A program made the position numbers and the translations under genes. A stretch of 64,000 nucleotides of DNA from Eubacterium nodatum ATCC 33099 (GTDB lineage Bacteria; Bacillota; Clostridia; Peptostreptococcales; Anaerovoracaceae). Where the stretch lies: assembly GCA_000510425.1 (NCBI GenBank), contig AZKM01000003.1, forward strand, positions 62,001 through 126,000, written 5' to 3'. The notes beneath the pieces were generated by a model, which was not told the DNA's origin, searched no databases, and saw only the letters and a list, made by a program, of their open reading frames with translations. The stretch's first letter is position 1, and every line of letters begins with the position of its first letter. Shown here in pieces: positions 16,380-26,071 of this stretch.

Positions 16380-18256
16380 TACTCGCTCCTTCTCATTTTT
16401 TCAAGATAAACAAGAAGAACATTTATATCTGCCGGTGAGACTCCGGAAATTCTGGATGCCTGCCCGATTGACATTGGTTTAATCCGATTCAACTTTTGAG
16501 CAGCTTCAAGTCTCAATCCTTCAATGCTGTTATAATCCAGATCTTCTGAAAGTTTCTTATTTTCCATTCTCTTGAATTTAGCAACCTGTTGTATTTGTTT
16601 TCTGATATAACCTTCATACTTGATATTGACTTCTACACAGTCGATCTCATGTGAGGAAAGGTCAGGCCTTTTTATGTCAATTTCTTCCATGCTTTCATAG
16701 TCAACCTCAGGTCTTTTCAGCAAATCATACAGGGATGCTGACCCTTTAAGTCCATGACTTCCCCTTTTTTCCAGATATCTTTCAGCATGTTCTGCTTTTA
16801 TCATAGTTTTTTCCAGTCTTTTCATTTCCGTCTTGACTGTCTCCTGCTTTGTCAGAAATTTATTATATCGGTCTTTTGAAACTAATCCTATCTCATATCC
16901 CTTGGATGTCAAACGTTCATCTGCATTGTCCTGTCTGAGAACCAGCCTATATTCCGCCCTGCTGGTCATAATTCTGTAAGGTTCATTGGTACCTTTAGTC
17001 ACCAAATCGTCGATAAGAACGCCGATATAAGCCTCACTTCTATCCAAAACGAAAGGTTCTTTTCCATTTATTGCCAATGATGCATTGATTCCTGCAATCA
17101 GCCCTTGGGCAGCCGCTTCTTCATAGCCTGAGCTTCCGTTAAACTGACCTGCACAATACAGTCCGGTGATTCCCATGTATTCTAAAGTAGGTTTAAGTTC
17201 CAGAGGATCTATGCAGTCGTATTCTATGGCATAAGCCGGACGAGTAATTTTAATATTTTCTAAACCTTCTATCGTATGATAAAAATCTCTTTGCACATCC
17301 TCAGGCATACTGGATGACATTCCCTGAATGTACATCTCCTCTGTATTCAAACCCTCCGGTTCAACAAACAACTGATGCCTTTTTTTATCTGCGAATCTAT
17401 TTACTTTGTCCTCAATAGACGGACAATATCTGGGTCCAATCCCTTCTATTTCTCCACCAAACAAAGCAGATCTATGGAAATTATCTCTAATTACTTTATG
17501 AGTTTTTTCATTTGTATATGTCAACCAGCAGTCAATCTGATCCTTTTCAAGGTAATCGTTCATGAAGGAAAAGGGAACTATTTTTTCATCTCCTTCTTGC
17601 TTTACCATTTTGCTATAATTAAAGGTTGAGGCAAGCGCTCTGGCAGGTGTACCGGTCTTAAAGCGTCTGAACTTCATTCCATGTTTAAGCATGTTCTCGG
17701 GAAAAATCTCAGAAGCTGCAAGACCGTTTGGACCACTTGAAAAATTCCCGTCGCCAATAAAAATTTTACCGTGCAGATATGTTCCTGTAGCAATAATAAC
17801 TGCCTTTGCACCATATCTGGTGTTTGTGCGAGTTATCACACCCTCCACTTTATCATTTTCAACTATTATATCGATAACTTCTCCCTGTATTATATCCAGG
17901 TTTTCCTGTGTCTCCAAAGTTTTCTTCATCTCAAGATGATATTGTGTCTTATCAGCCTGAGCACGCAAAGAATGTACTGCCGGACCTTTTGCAGTATTGA
18001 GCATCCGACTTTGAATAAAGGTTTTATCTATGTTGATTCCCATTTCACCACCTAGGGCATCGATTTCTCTAACCAAATGCCCCTTTCCCGTACCTCCGAT
18101 TGAAGGATTACACGGCATCATGGCAATTGCTTCAAGATTGATTGAAAAAATGAGAGTTCTGTTTCCCATCCGGGCTGATGCAAGAGCGGCTTCACAGCCT
18201 GCGTGACCTGCCCCTATTACAATAATATCATAATTATCCATATAAACATTTTTCAT
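16379..18256 (-). CDS. mnmG: tRNA uridine-5-carboxymethylaminomethyl modification FAD enzyme MnmG
   Basis: MnmG (GidA) acts with MnmE to install carboxymethylaminomethyl groups on U34 of tRNAs, using FAD, NADH and methylene-THF. The 625 residues show the N-terminal FAD-binding [10 protein letters not shown] motif, [22 protein letters not shown], the [13 protein letters not shown] block near residue 375 and the C-terminal MnmE-binding domain ending [16 protein letters not shown]. It lies between mnmE (16-bp gap) and rsmG, the usual origin-proximal order. A second ATG five codons downstream is an alternative start. Confidence 0.96.
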   Translation of the reverse strand: MKNVYMDNYDIIVIGAGHAGCEAALASARMGNRTLIFSINLEAIAMMPCNPSIGGTGKGHLVREIDALGGEMGINIDKTFIQSRMLNTAKGPAVHSLRAQADKTQYHLEMKKTLETQENLDIIQGEVIDIIVENDKVEGVITRTNTRYGAKAVIIATGTYLHGKIFIGDGNFSSGPNGLAASEIFPENMLKHGMKFRRFKTGTPARALASTFNYSKMVKQEGDEKIVPFSFMNDYLEKDQIDCWLTYTNEKTHKVIRDNFHRSALFGGEIEGIGPRYCPSIEDKVNRFADKKRHQLFVEPEGLNTEEMYIQGMSSSMPEDVQRDFYHTIEGLENIKITRPAYAIEYDCIDPLELKPTLEYMGITGLYCAGQFNGSSGYEEAAAQGLIAGINASLAINGKEPFVLDRSEAYIGVLIDDLVTKGTNEPYRIMTSRAEYRLVLRQDNADERLTSKGYEIGLVSKDRYNKFLTKQETVKTEMKRLEKTMIKAEHAERYLEKRGSHGLKGSASLYDLLKRPEVDYESMEEIDIKRPDLSSHEIDCVEVNIKYEGYIRKQIQQVAKFKRMENKKLSEDLDYNSIEGLRLEAAQKLNRIKPMSIGQASRISGVSPADINVLLVYLEKMRRSE

Positions 18257-18272
18257 ATAACTATCCTATTTA

Positions 18273-19640
18273 CTATTTCCCCAAACAAAACCTTGAAAAA
18301 ACTTCATTTAATATGTCATCCCCTGTTTCTTCTCCCAGAATTTCTCCTAAAGAAATATAGGCACTGTTTACATCAATTTCTATAATCTCAAGAGGTTCAT
18401 AAAGCCTTGAAATTTCAATGGCATCGTATAAAGACTTCTCAGTTTTTTCCAAAAGATTTTTCTGTCTGACATTGGTTATTATAATGCTGTCTTTTTGAGA
18501 AATACTACCGTTATAAACCATATTGAGAATCTCTTCTTCAATCTTCTCTATATAAGAAAAATCCTTCATTGTAACGGGTAAAATTCTGATATCATCCTTA
18601 ATTACTTCTATATCTTTTATGGCAATTTTTGATTCCAGATCAATTTTATTCAGCAAAATAATGGATTTAGACGGTTCCAGGAGTTCCAGTATTTCTTTAT
18701 CCTCATCTTCTATTTCACGATTACCGTCCATAACCATTATTACTAAATCGGATTTATTAAAAGAATCTTTGGAACGCTGAATACCTATGGCTTCGATGGT
18801 ATCCTCCGTTTCTCTGATACCTGCCGTGTCCGTTAAGAGAATAGGCACTCCCTTTATATTTATATTTTCTTCAATGGTGTCTCTGGTGGTTCCCGGAATA
18901 TCAGTTACTATGGCTCTGGACTGTCTCAAAAGTCCATTCATAAGAGATGATTTACCCACATTCGGTTTACCGATTATGGTCACTTTTAATCCTTCTTTTA
19001 GTATTCTCCCTGTATCGGCACTTTCTAAAAGCTGATGAACTTTTTCATGAACTGAGTTTAAACGGGTTATAAGATTTTGATAGGTTACTTCCTCTATATC
19101 CTCATCGGGATAATCTATATTCACTGTCAAATCAACTAGAACATCCATAAGCTCTTTGCGACATTCCTTAATCTTATCGGACAGCAGCCCTTCGAGTTGA
19201 TTTAACGCTGTGTCAAAGGTCTTATCCGCTTTTGCGGAAATTAAATCCATTACTGCTTCAGCTTGAGTAAGGTCAAGTCTGCCATTCAGAAATGCTCTCT
19301 TTGTAAATTCTCCGGGTTCAGCAGGTCTTGCACCCTTAGCTAAAACCAATGATAAAATTCTCTGCAGTGAAACAATCCCTCCATGACAGTTGATTTCAAC
19401 TATTTCTTCCGCTGTATAGGTCTTAGGTTTTTTCATATATACCGTTAAAACTTCATCAATAAGCTCTCCCCCTTCACCATGGATATGTCCATAGGTCATC
19501 ATGCGATTTTTTAACGGCATTTTATTTGCAGGAGAAAAAATATCATTGATAATCTCTAATGATTTCTCTCCGCTTATTCGTATTATACCTATACCACCTT
19601 CACCAAAAGGGGTTGAAATTGCAGCAATTGTATCTTCCAT
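18273..19640 (-). CDS. mnmE: tRNA modification GTPase MnmE
   Basis: MnmE (TrmE) is the GTPase partner of MnmG. The 455 residues have an N-terminal tetrahydrofolate-binding domain (EDTIAAISTPFGEGGIGIIR), a helical domain and a G domain with GKPNVGKSSLMN (about 225-236). DIPGTTRDT, DTAGIRET and NKIDLE follow. The C-terminal CLGK replaces the usual C(I/F/V)GK and keeps the catalytic cysteine. It starts the minus-strand series after the jag terminator. Confidence 0.96.
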   Translation of the reverse strand: MEDTIAAISTPFGEGGIGIIRISGEKSLEIINDIFSPANKMPLKNRMMTYGHIHGEGGELIDEVLTVYMKKPKTYTAEEIVEINCHGGIVSLQRILSLVLAKGARPAEPGEFTKRAFLNGRLDLTQAEAVMDLISAKADKTFDTALNQLEGLLSDKIKECRKELMDVLVDLTVNIDYPDEDIEEVTYQNLITRLNSVHEKVHQLLESADTGRILKEGLKVTIIGKPNVGKSSLMNGLLRQSRAIVTDIPGTTRDTIEENINIKGVPILLTDTAGIRETEDTIEAIGIQRSKDSFNKSDLVIMVMDGNREIEDEDKEILELLEPSKSIILLNKIDLESKIAIKDIEVIKDDIRILPVTMKDFSYIEKIEEEILNMVYNGSISQKDSIIITNVRQKNLLEKTEKSLYDAIEISRLYEPLEIIEIDVNSAYISLGEILGEETGDDILNEVFSRFCLGK

Positions 19641-19747
19641 AACTACCTTCTTAATAATCTTTAGTTATAAAATATATAAAAATAAATAATTGGTCTAAAA
19701 CTCCTGTTGTGGGAGTCAACACTCTTTAATTATAAATATATAAAAAG

Positions 19748-19771
19748 AAAGCCCACATATGTGGGCTAAAT
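19748..19771 (-). terminator. Terminator of the rpmH-rnpA-yidD-yidC-jag operon
   Basis: GCCCACATATGTGGGC (19751-19766) is a perfect palindrome followed on the minus strand by TTTCTTTTT. It lies a few bases beyond the jag stop. Confidence 0.8.
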
Positions 19772-19774
19772 ACT

Positions 19775-20593
19775 TTATTTTAATTCAATAATAACCCTGC
19801 GATAAGGATCTTGTCCCTCGCTTCTTGTAGTCACTCGAGAATTACCCTGCAAAGTTGCATGAATAACTTTTCTCTCGTATGGGTTCATAGGTTCAAGTTT
19901 AACCATCCTCTTGGAGTGAACAACCTTTCCGGCAAGTCTGTTTGCAAGCTTTTCCAAAGTCTGCTCCCTTCTGGATCTGTAATCTTCAGCATCGACTACT
20001 ACCTTTATATAGTTACTTTTGTCTTTATTAACAACAAGACTGGTCAAATACTGAATAGCATCAAGAGTCTGTCCTCTTTTTCCGATAATTGTTCCTGAAT
20101 CTTCTCCGCTTATTTCAACATATACATTACTGTCATCCGCCTTTACCCGTAAATCCAGATTAAGACCCATCTGCTCGGTAACTTCCCGTAAAAATTCCTT
20201 TGCAGGATGCTCTTCACAGACAGGAAGATTTTTAATTTCCCTGTTTAACTCTGATTCTTTGTCAGGCTGATTTTCAGAAACAACTTCTTTATGCGGTGAA
20301 ACTTTCTGTTCTTTAGTCATCTTATCGACTTTTGAAGCCTTTTCTTTCTTAGCCTTAGCCTCCTTCTTTTCAGAAACTTCGCCTTTTACAGGCTCATCCT
20401 TAACTTCCACAGCGGGTTCTGTTTTTTTCTTCTCAACTCTGACAAGAGCAAGTCTGGAACCAATCCCAAAGAAGCCTCTGCTTGGTTCTTCTAAAACAGT
20501 AACATCAACCTCTTCTCTGGTGAGTTTCAGCTCTGCAAGGGCAAGTTCAACCGCTGAATCAACATTATCTCCCCATTTTTCTGTTACATTCAT
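19775..20593 (-). CDS. RNA-binding protein Jag/KhpB
   Basis: Jag (KhpB, EloR) is a KH/R3H RNA-binding protein that partners KhpA and influences cell elongation and mRNA regulation. The order is a Jag-N domain (residues 1-52; GFFGIGSRLALVRVEKK), a long Lys/Glu linker (about 53-115), a KH domain with IIGKRGQTLDAIQYL and an R3H domain ending EGQDPYRRVIIELK. The 272-aa length is within the family range. It is the last gene of the operon from rpmH. Confidence 0.92.
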   Translation of the reverse strand: MNVTEKWGDNVDSAVELALAELKLTREEVDVTVLEEPSRGFFGIGSRLALVRVEKKKTEPAVEVKDEPVKGEVSEKKEAKAKKEKASKVDKMTKEQKVSPHKEVVSENQPDKESELNREIKNLPVCEEHPAKEFLREVTEQMGLNLDLRVKADDSNVYVEISGEDSGTIIGKRGQTLDAIQYLTSLVVNKDKSNYIKVVVDAEDYRSRREQTLEKLANRLAGKVVHSKRMVKLEPMNPYERKVIHATLQGNSRVTTRSEGQDPYRRVIIELK

Positions 20594-20630
20594 TTATTAC
20601 TCCTTATGTAAAAGGTAAATACCTCTTCCG

Positions 20631-21371
20631 CTACGCTCTTGAAGTTTTTCTCTTACTGTGCTTTTTGCCCTTTGCTTCCTTTTCTTTATTCATCTTTTCC
20701 TTAATCTGATTAAATCTCAAATTATAGAAAATTTGAATGAACTGACTCAAGAACCAATATGATGCAAGTCCTGCAGCATAAGTCTTTGCAAGCCAGATAA
20801 TCATAATAGGAAATCCATACTTCATTAAAGCTGTCATCACTTTACCTTGACCCGGTCCGGTACCACCCGGCATTGAACCGTTCTTTGATGACAGATAGAA
20901 TGAAACGAAAGTTGCTATACCTGCTAAAACAGGTAGAACCCACGGATCTGACTGTGATAAGTCATTGATCCAGAGAAAACTTTCGTGAATAGCAAAAATC
21001 ATCTTTGGCGTCTTTATATAAGAAAGAGGTGAGCGAAGCAACGTGAATAATCCCATGATAATGACCATCTGTATCACCATAGGCAGACACCCTGCAGCCG
21101 GATTCACACCCTCCTCTTTATAAAGCTCCTGCATCTTGATATTCAATGTTTCCGAATCACCTGCATACTGTCTCTGTAAAGCCTGTATCTTAGGTCCAAG
21201 CTCAGTCATTCCCATTGTGGAAAGCATCTGTTTTTTATAGAAAGGATACAAAATAATTTTGACAGCAACAGTAAGGATAATAATTGAAATACCATAACTA
21301 TTTGTTAAATCATATAGTGCAGTCAATATAAGTGCAAGCGGCTTTGCTAATATTCCAAATATAGCGTTCAT
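20631..21371 (-). CDS. yidC: Membrane protein insertase YidC/SpoIIIJ
   Basis: YidC/Oxa1 inserts proteins into the membrane. The 246 residues contain five hydrophobic segments, the conserved hydrophilic-groove Arg region (FYKKQMLSTMGMTELGPK), GCLPMVIQM and a positively charged C-terminus. There is no signal-peptidase II lipobox at the N-terminus, unlike SpoIIIJ of Bacillus. It is sited between yidD (12-bp gap) and jag. Confidence 0.94.
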   Translation of the reverse strand: MNAIFGILAKPLALILTALYDLTNSYGISIIILTVAVKIILYPFYKKQMLSTMGMTELGPKIQALQRQYAGDSETLNIKMQELYKEEGVNPAAGCLPMVIQMVIIMGLFTLLRSPLSYIKTPKMIFAIHESFLWINDLSQSDPWVLPVLAGIATFVSFYLSSKNGSMPGGTGPGQGKVMTALMKYGFPIMIIWLAKTYAAGLASYWFLSQFIQIFYNLRFNQIKEKMNKEKEAKGKKHSKRKTSRA

Positions 21372-21383
21372 TAATTTCCTCCA

Positions 21384-21614
21384 TCACTTTAATGGATCAT
21401 ATCCACCCTCATTCCAAGGATGACACCTCATGATCCGTCGTATTCCAAGATACGAACCCTTAATAGGACCATACTTTTCCAGTGCTTGGATAAAGTATGT
21501 GGAACATGTAGGGTAAAACCTGCATTTTCCCGGAAAAATCGGCGAAATGCAAACCTGATAAAATCTAACAAGCAATATGAGAATTCTTTTGAATAAATTG
21601 CTTACAAGTTTCAT
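21384..21614 (-). CDS. yidD: Membrane protein insertion efficiency factor YidD
   Basis: 76 residues with the invariant [19 protein letters not shown] and the ending [11 protein letters not shown]. YidD is a small membrane-associated factor that helps YidC-dependent insertion. It overlaps the rnpA stop by one base. Confidence 0.94.
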   Translation of the reverse strand: MKLVSNLFKRILILLVRFYQVCISPIFPGKCRFYPTCSTYFIQALEKYGPIKGSYLGIRRIMRCHPWNEGGYDPLK

Positions 21615-21952
21615 TATCGTTCTAATACCCCGGTTCTTTTCAGTGCAGATTCAAGTGACTTCTGCACTTGTCGGCAATTTGCGTCAACAATTGTATTTCT
21701 TGCTATGAAGATAAAATCATAACCCTTTGGAAGCTTCAGTGAAGTCAATCTGAGGGACTCCTTCATCAATCTCCTTGCTCGATTTCTCTTAACACTATTA
21801 CCAACCTTCTTGCTTGCCAGAAAACCCGTTCTTGTATAATCCAAATTATTTTTAATAAAAAATACAACAACAAATCGATCACCTACAGATTTTCCTTTTC
21901 TATAAATTCGATCGAAAGTCCTCCGGTAACGCAGTACATTTCGTTTTAGCAT
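21614..21952 (-). CDS. rnpA: Ribonuclease P protein component
   Basis: RnpA is the protein subunit of RNase P (tRNA 5' maturation). The 112 residues include the family signature [21 protein letters not shown]. It starts 3 bp after the rpmH stop, which is the canonical bacterial coupling. Confidence 0.95.
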   Translation of the reverse strand: MLKRNVLRYRRTFDRIYRKGKSVGDRFVVVFFIKNNLDYTRTGFLASKKVGNSVKRNRARRLMKESLRLTSLKLPKGYDFIFIARNTIVDANCRQVQKSLESALKRTGVLER

Positions 21953-21955
21953 TTC

Positions 21956-22090
21956 TTAAGCCGTAAGCTTCTTTCTTCCTCTTGTTCTTCTTCTCTTCAG
22001 AACTCTTCTGCCGTTCTTAGTTGCCATTCTCTTGCGGAATCCGTGTTCCTTTTTTCTCTGCCTTTTCTTAGGCTGATAAGTCTGTTTCAT
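21956..22090 (-). CDS. rpmH: 50S ribosomal protein L34
   Basis: A 44-codon gene found by reading the minus strand: [20 protein letters not shown] continuing to the RGRKKLTA end. This is L34 in full length. A strong RBS (GGAGG) lies 6 bp upstream and a consensus promoter lies at 22157-22185. It is the first gene of the operon rpmH-rnpA-yidD-yidC-jag. Confidence 0.96.
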   Translation of the reverse strand: MKQTYQPKKRQRKKEHGFRKRMATKNGRRVLKRRRTRGRKKLTA

Positions 22091-22156
22091 GTTAACCTCC
22101 AAATAATTATCAAATTTGCACAATCTAAATTACAATATGTGCAGACATACCGTTAT

Positions 22157-22185
22157 ATTATATTGCCAAATTCCCTCTATGTCAA
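22157..22185 (-). promoter_or_regulatory. Consensus sigma-A promoter for rpmH
   Basis: Minus strand: TTGACA (22180-22185), 17-bp spacer, TATAAT (22157-22162). Both hexamers match consensus exactly, as expected for a ribosomal-protein operon. Confidence 0.9.
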
Positions 22186-22249
22186 CGATTTAGGGAAAGA
22201 TTGTTGTTATTCTGTCTATGATTGTCAAACGGCATATTGCAAGATAAAA

Positions 22250-22431
22250 TTAGCCACAATGATAAATAATTTCCGGAGTCAAATAATTAAACATTCTTTT
22301 AGGATATTTGTTTATCCAAAGTTCTATTCTTGCCACCTCAGCTGAGGTGGTGTTTTTAGAACCTTTAGGTAAATGTCTGCGAATTAGGCGATTGTGATTT
22401 TCGTTGTTTCCTCTTTCATAATAAATGATTT
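22250..22431 (-). pseudogene. IS30-family transposase C-terminal remnant
   Basis: The minus strand encodes YYERGNNENHNRLIRRHLPK, then SAEVARIELWINKYPKRMFN and LTPEIIY, ending at TAA 22250-22252. ERGxNENxNxLIRRxLPKG is the C-terminal catalytic (third acidic residue) block of IS30 transposases. The N-terminal two thirds are absent. An 18-bp perfect palindrome (CCACCTCAGCTGAGGTGG, 22333-22350) lies inside the fragment. Confidence 0.75.
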
Positions 22432-22812
22432 TTAAGTATCTATATTAATACAATAAATTTTATTATTGTTTTCATCGTAAATATAAAGTGTAAAATTATA
22501 TGTTTCTTTATTAGATCCTCTACTAATAAATTTATATTTTCCTTTCTTTACATTAGGAAAACTAATCAGTTAAGCCATTGAATCACCTACTTCACCAAAA
22601 AGATATATTAGAATTTCTTTCTGTGGTAATTTTTCCCAAGTTTGTGTAGCTTTCTTTAAATCCTGTTTGGATGTTATTAAATGCAAACTCTCACCATCGC
22701 CTTTAAAATCATCGCCATATCCATTATGCATTTCTTTAATAGTGAGTTCTGAAAAAGGAATATCAATATCTAAACTACGATATATTTTGTCTATTAACTC
22801 CGTCACACTCAT
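22432..22812 (-). pseudogene. Unrecognised small gene split by an in-frame stop
   Basis: An 80-codon frame (MSVTELIDKIYRSLDIDIPF... ending GEVGDSMA) stops at TAA, but the same frame continues for 49 more codons (LISFPNVKKGKYKFISRG... ending CINIDT) to a second TAA. A related start, MSVSELNKKISKT, is encoded in another frame just upstream (about 22830-22930), so the original gene was probably longer. I do not recognise the family. Confidence 0.45.
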
Positions 22813-22947
22813 TTTTAGTTTTACTTATTTTTTTATTTAATTCGCTAACACTCATTTTTTCAAATTGCTCATATGAAAAAGATAAAATTTCTTCTTCACT
22901 AGAATTTTTATTGAGATTATACACTAAGGAGATTGATATTACAAATC

Positions 22948-22975
22948 TTGACAAAAATTTTTCAGATAATATAGT
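22948..22975 (+). promoter_or_regulatory. Promoter for the PfoR-like gene
   Basis: TTGACA (22948-22953), 16-bp spacer, TATAGT (22970-22975). Transcription would start near 22982 and give a 5' leader of about 230 bases before the ATG at 23210. Confidence 0.65.
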
Positions 22976-23209
22976 ATAGTTATGCCTTTTATTTTTAATA
23001 AGGGTGCACTTGATGATAATGCAAGCTTATTCATCTTACTAATGAATTTGGGAAACAGAAGCTTGGCAAAAGAAATGGAGAACTTTGGAAAACAATGGGA
23101 AGTTGAATGTAATAAATACCTACAGAAAGAAAATAAAATTGACCATAGACGTTATAAAGACCAAATCACAAATGCTAAAAATATAAAATTTATAGAGAAC
23201 GGAGTTTTT

Positions 23210-24292
23210 ATGGAAAAGAAAAATAATCTTTCAGTATTCTTAAAAAGAAAAGATATTGAAATAAATACAAAAAGATATGCACAAGATGCTTTATCCGCAA
23301 TGGGACTGGGACTTTTCTCATCACTTTTGATTGGACTCATTTTAAAAACAATAGGTCAGCAGATGTGTAATATACCGGGACTTACTGAATCTCACCGATT
23401 TATCTCATTTTTAATACTTATAGGCACAACAGCAATGTCAATGATGGGACCTGCAATCGGAGGAGCAGTTGCCCACTCACTTAAAGCTCCTCCTCTTGTA
23501 CTTTTTTCAAGTATAATAGTGGGGCAAATGGGAGCATCTTTTATAGGCTTCGGAATAAAAATAGCAGGTGGTCCTGCAGGGGCATTTATCGCAGTTCTTA
23601 TTGCAGTGGAATTTGGAAAAGCCGTTTCAAAGGAAACAAAGCTTGATATTATAATAACTCCTGCCGTTACTCTTATTGTAGGTGGAATTACAGCAAAGCT
23701 TGTCGGTCCTCTTGTGGGATGGTTAATGATAAAACTTGGTAAACTGATAATTTTGGCTTGTGAACTTCAACCATTTTGGTTTGGAATATTCATTTCAGTC
23801 GTAGTTGGACTTGTTCTTACAGCACCGATTTCATCAGCTGCTCTATGTATAATGATGGATCTTTCCGGACTTGCTGCCGGAGCTGCAACTGCAGGATGCT
23901 GTGCTCAAATGATTGGATTTGCAGTAATAAGTTTTAAAGAAAACGGAATCGCCGGTCTTTTAGCACAAGGAATTGGAACTTCAATGCTTCAAGTTCCAAA
24001 TATATTGAAAAATCCATGGATACTTGTTCCACCTACTTTAGCATCTGCAATTACAGGACCTGTTTCAACATGTATTCTTAAAATGACAAATAATGCTGCA
24101 GGAGCAGGAATGGGAACATCGGGATTTGTAGGTCAAATTATGACATTTACTGTTATGGGATTCACGACTGAAATATTTATCAAAGCACTCTTTCTACATA
24201 TTTTATTACCTGCTATTTTAGCTTATTCATTTTATATATTTATGGCAAAATCAGATTTTATAAAAACAGGAGATATGAAGTTGGAAGTATAA
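23210..24292 (+). CDS. PfoR-like PTS EIIC-type membrane protein
   Basis: 360 residues from the ATG at 23210 (MEKKNNLSVFLKRKDIEINT), which has GGAG 5-6 bp upstream. About ten hydrophobic segments, GPAIGGAVAHSLKAPP and an ending rich in membrane helices match the PfoR/COG3641 family of PTS IIC-like proteins. The family is named after a perfringolysin O regulator; the transported substrate is not established. The reading frame extends upstream to 22982 (MPFIFNKGAL...), but that 76-codon leader looks like an unrelated fragment. The gene sits inside the normally empty rpmH-dnaA interval. Confidence 0.75.
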   Translation: MEKKNNLSVFLKRKDIEINTKRYAQDALSAMGLGLFSSLLIGLILKTIGQQMCNIPGLTESHRFISFLILIGTTAMSMMGPAIGGAVAHSLKAPPLVLFSSIIVGQMGASFIGFGIKIAGGPAGAFIAVLIAVEFGKAVSKETKLDIIITPAVTLIVGGITAKLVGPLVGWLMIKLGKLIILACELQPFWFGIFISVVVGLVLTAPISSAALCIMMDLSGLAAGAATAGCCAQMIGFAVISFKENGIAGLLAQGIGTSMLQVPNILKNPWILVPPTLASAITGPVSTCILKMTNNAAGAGMGTSGFVGQIMTFTVMGFTTEIFIKALFLHILLPAILAYSFYIFMAKSDFIKTGDMKLEV

Positions 24293-24407
24293 AATATCAT
24301 AATTTAACAGCAAATTTTTTATCAAAAATAAAAACTGAAAATTAAAATTTATATATTTTAATATGCAAATAAATGACTTATATTAAATCAACAAGTTATG
24401 AACAAAT

Positions 24408-24491
24408 TTATCCATAGGTTGTGGATAAACTTGTTCATTATTTATTTTTCAATAACATTTTTTTTATAATTTTATACTTGTATATGGATAA
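24408..24491. other. oriC: oriC, upstream DnaA-box cluster
   Basis: Three DnaA boxes lie before dnaA: TTATCCATA (24408-24416), inverted TGTGGATAA (24420-24428) and inverted TATGGATAA (24483-24491). The first two form an inverted pair. They lie over the likely dnaA promoter region (TATAAT at 24465-24470), so they probably also autoregulate dnaA. The 24293-24407 stretch is AT-rich without other recognisable sites. Confidence 0.75.
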
Positions 24492-24534
24492 CTTATTAGT
24501 TAGAATGTATGTAACATATTTTTTAGGGGTTAAA

Positions 24535-25926
24535 ATGAAAAATAAAAAAGAAATCTGGAAAAAAACTTTATCAATTATAAAACAAAATACAACTGATGCA
24601 AGCTATTCACATTGGTTTTTAAAAGCAAACCTTCATTCAATAAATAAAATGATAAAAATAGCTTACATAGAAAGTAATGACTCCTTTGTTGTAAAAAGTC
24701 TTAATCAGCGTTATAAACACATGCTTGAAGACTCATTGAAAGAAATTTTAGGAGAACCATACAAGGTAATAGTCAAGGAATCAAAGGAATTTGAAAAAGA
24801 AGAAATTCAAGAAGAAATTCCGGGATTACAGTCTAAAAATACTGATGAAAAATTTCACAAACCTATTGATAACTTAACAAGCCAAAAAATCTTTAATCCA
24901 AAATATACATTTGATAACTTCATAGTCGGAAATTGTAATGAACTTGCCTTTGCTGTGGCAAAAGCAGTATCGGACAATCCCTCCACATCATATAATCCAC
25001 TGTTTCTCCATGGTAATTCAGGTCTTGGAAAAACTCATTTAATGCACGCAATAGGAATACATCTTCTTGAAAATTTTAATAATATAAATATTTTATATGT
25101 ATCATCAGAAATGTTTACAAATGAGCTTATAAAATCTATACAAGACCAAAACAGCAGCAGAGAATTCAAAAAGAAATACAGAAACTTAGATGTGCTTCTG
25201 ATAGATGACATTCAATTTCTAGAGGGAAAAGAAACGACCCAAATTGAATTTTTCAATACATTCAATGATTTATATGCCAATAATAAACAGATAATAATTT
25301 CAAGTGACAGACCGCCAAATAAATTAGTCAAGCTCGACGAAAGGCTGAGATCAAGATTTTCATGGAAAATGGTTGCAGAACTTCTTCCGGCTGATCTGGA
25401 AACCAGAGTTGCCATTTTGCAAAAAAAAGCAGAAAATGAAAAAATAGAAGTCAATGATGATGTATATGAAGTAATTCAACTAATATCACAGAAAATACCT
25501 GATAATATAAGGAACCTGGAGGGGGCTTTTAACAGAGTGGTATCCTTTGCAAATATAATGAAATGTGATGTGAATATTCCTTTTGCAAAGCGTATATTGA
25601 ATGATGTTATCGGAATCGGCGGAAATAAAATAACACCTCTGCAAATAAAAGAAATTGTAAGCAAATACTACAATATCAAAGTTTCTGATTTGGAATCCTC
25701 TAAAAAAACTAACAAAGTTGCATATCCCAGACAAATTGCTATGTATCTTTGCAGAATTATGACAGACCACTCTTTTCCGCAAATCGGAAAAATATTCGGA
25801 AATAGACACTATACTACAGTTATGCACGCTTGCGACAAAATTCAGGCAGAATTAAAAACTGACAGTAACTTAAAAGAAATAATTGAAGATATTAAAAAGA
25901 AAATAAGTACTGTGGATCAAATATAA
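24535..25926 (+). CDS. dnaA: Chromosomal replication initiator protein DnaA
   Basis: 463 residues from ATG 24535, preceded by AGGGG. A longer frame from GTG 24421 adds a hydrophobic stretch unlike DnaA and overlaps the DnaA boxes, so it is rejected. Domain I (IWKKTLSIIKQ) and a variable domain II precede the AAA+ domain III. Domain III has the HGNSGLGKTHLMHAIG Walker A, DVLLIDDIQFLEGKE Walker B and RLRSRFSW sensor/arginine region. Domain IV has the DnaA-box recognition helix region (NRHYTTVMHA). Confidence 0.97.
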   Translation: MKNKKEIWKKTLSIIKQNTTDASYSHWFLKANLHSINKMIKIAYIESNDSFVVKSLNQRYKHMLEDSLKEILGEPYKVIVKESKEFEKEEIQEEIPGLQSKNTDEKFHKPIDNLTSQKIFNPKYTFDNFIVGNCNELAFAVAKAVSDNPSTSYNPLFLHGNSGLGKTHLMHAIGIHLLENFNNINILYVSSEMFTNELIKSIQDQNSSREFKKKYRNLDVLLIDDIQFLEGKETTQIEFFNTFNDLYANNKQIIISSDRPPNKLVKLDERLRSRFSWKMVAELLPADLETRVAILQKKAENEKIEVNDDVYEVIQLISQKIPDNIRNLEGAFNRVVSFANIMKCDVNIPFAKRILNDVIGIGGNKITPLQIKEIVSKYYNIKVSDLESSKKTNKVAYPRQIAMYLCRIMTDHSFPQIGKIFGNRHYTTVMHACDKIQAELKTDSNLKEIIEDIKKKISTVDQI

Positions 25927-25939
25927 TAACTTTACAATG

Positions 25940-26050
25940 TTATCAACAGTTTCTTAACAACAAAAAAATAAGATTTTATAATAACTCTAAAAGTTATCCA
26001 CATAATCCACAAGACCTACTACTATTACTACTAAAAAAATATAAAAATAA
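25940..26050. other. oriC: oriC, basal unwinding system with DnaA-trios
   Basis: Downstream of dnaA lie TTATCAACA (25940-25948), TTATCCACA (25994-26002) and TAATCCACA (26003-26011), the last two back to back. Four bases later, CTACTACTATTACTACTA (26016-26033) reads as six DnaA-trio units (TAG/TAA on the complementary strand). A purely A/T stretch to about 26050 follows. Boxes, trios and AT-rich element in this order match the Bacillus-type unwinding region, so strand opening probably begins here. Confidence 0.8.
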
Positions 26051-26071
26051 TAATAGATTTCGGAGGCAAAA

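Noticed and set aside
22043..22345. 100-codon plus-strand ORF antisense to rpmH and the IS30 remnant
   Set aside because: It is a shadow of rpmH, its promoter and the transposase fragment; it has no RBS or recognisable features.
22982..23209. 76-residue N-terminal extension of the PfoR-like protein
   Set aside because: ATG 23210 has its own GGAG site and the family starts there; the upstream residues look unrelated.
24421..24534. N-terminal extension of dnaA from GTG 24421
   Set aside because: It encodes a hydrophobic stretch unlike DnaA, overlaps DnaA boxes, and ATG 24535 has a proper RBS and matches the normal N-terminus.
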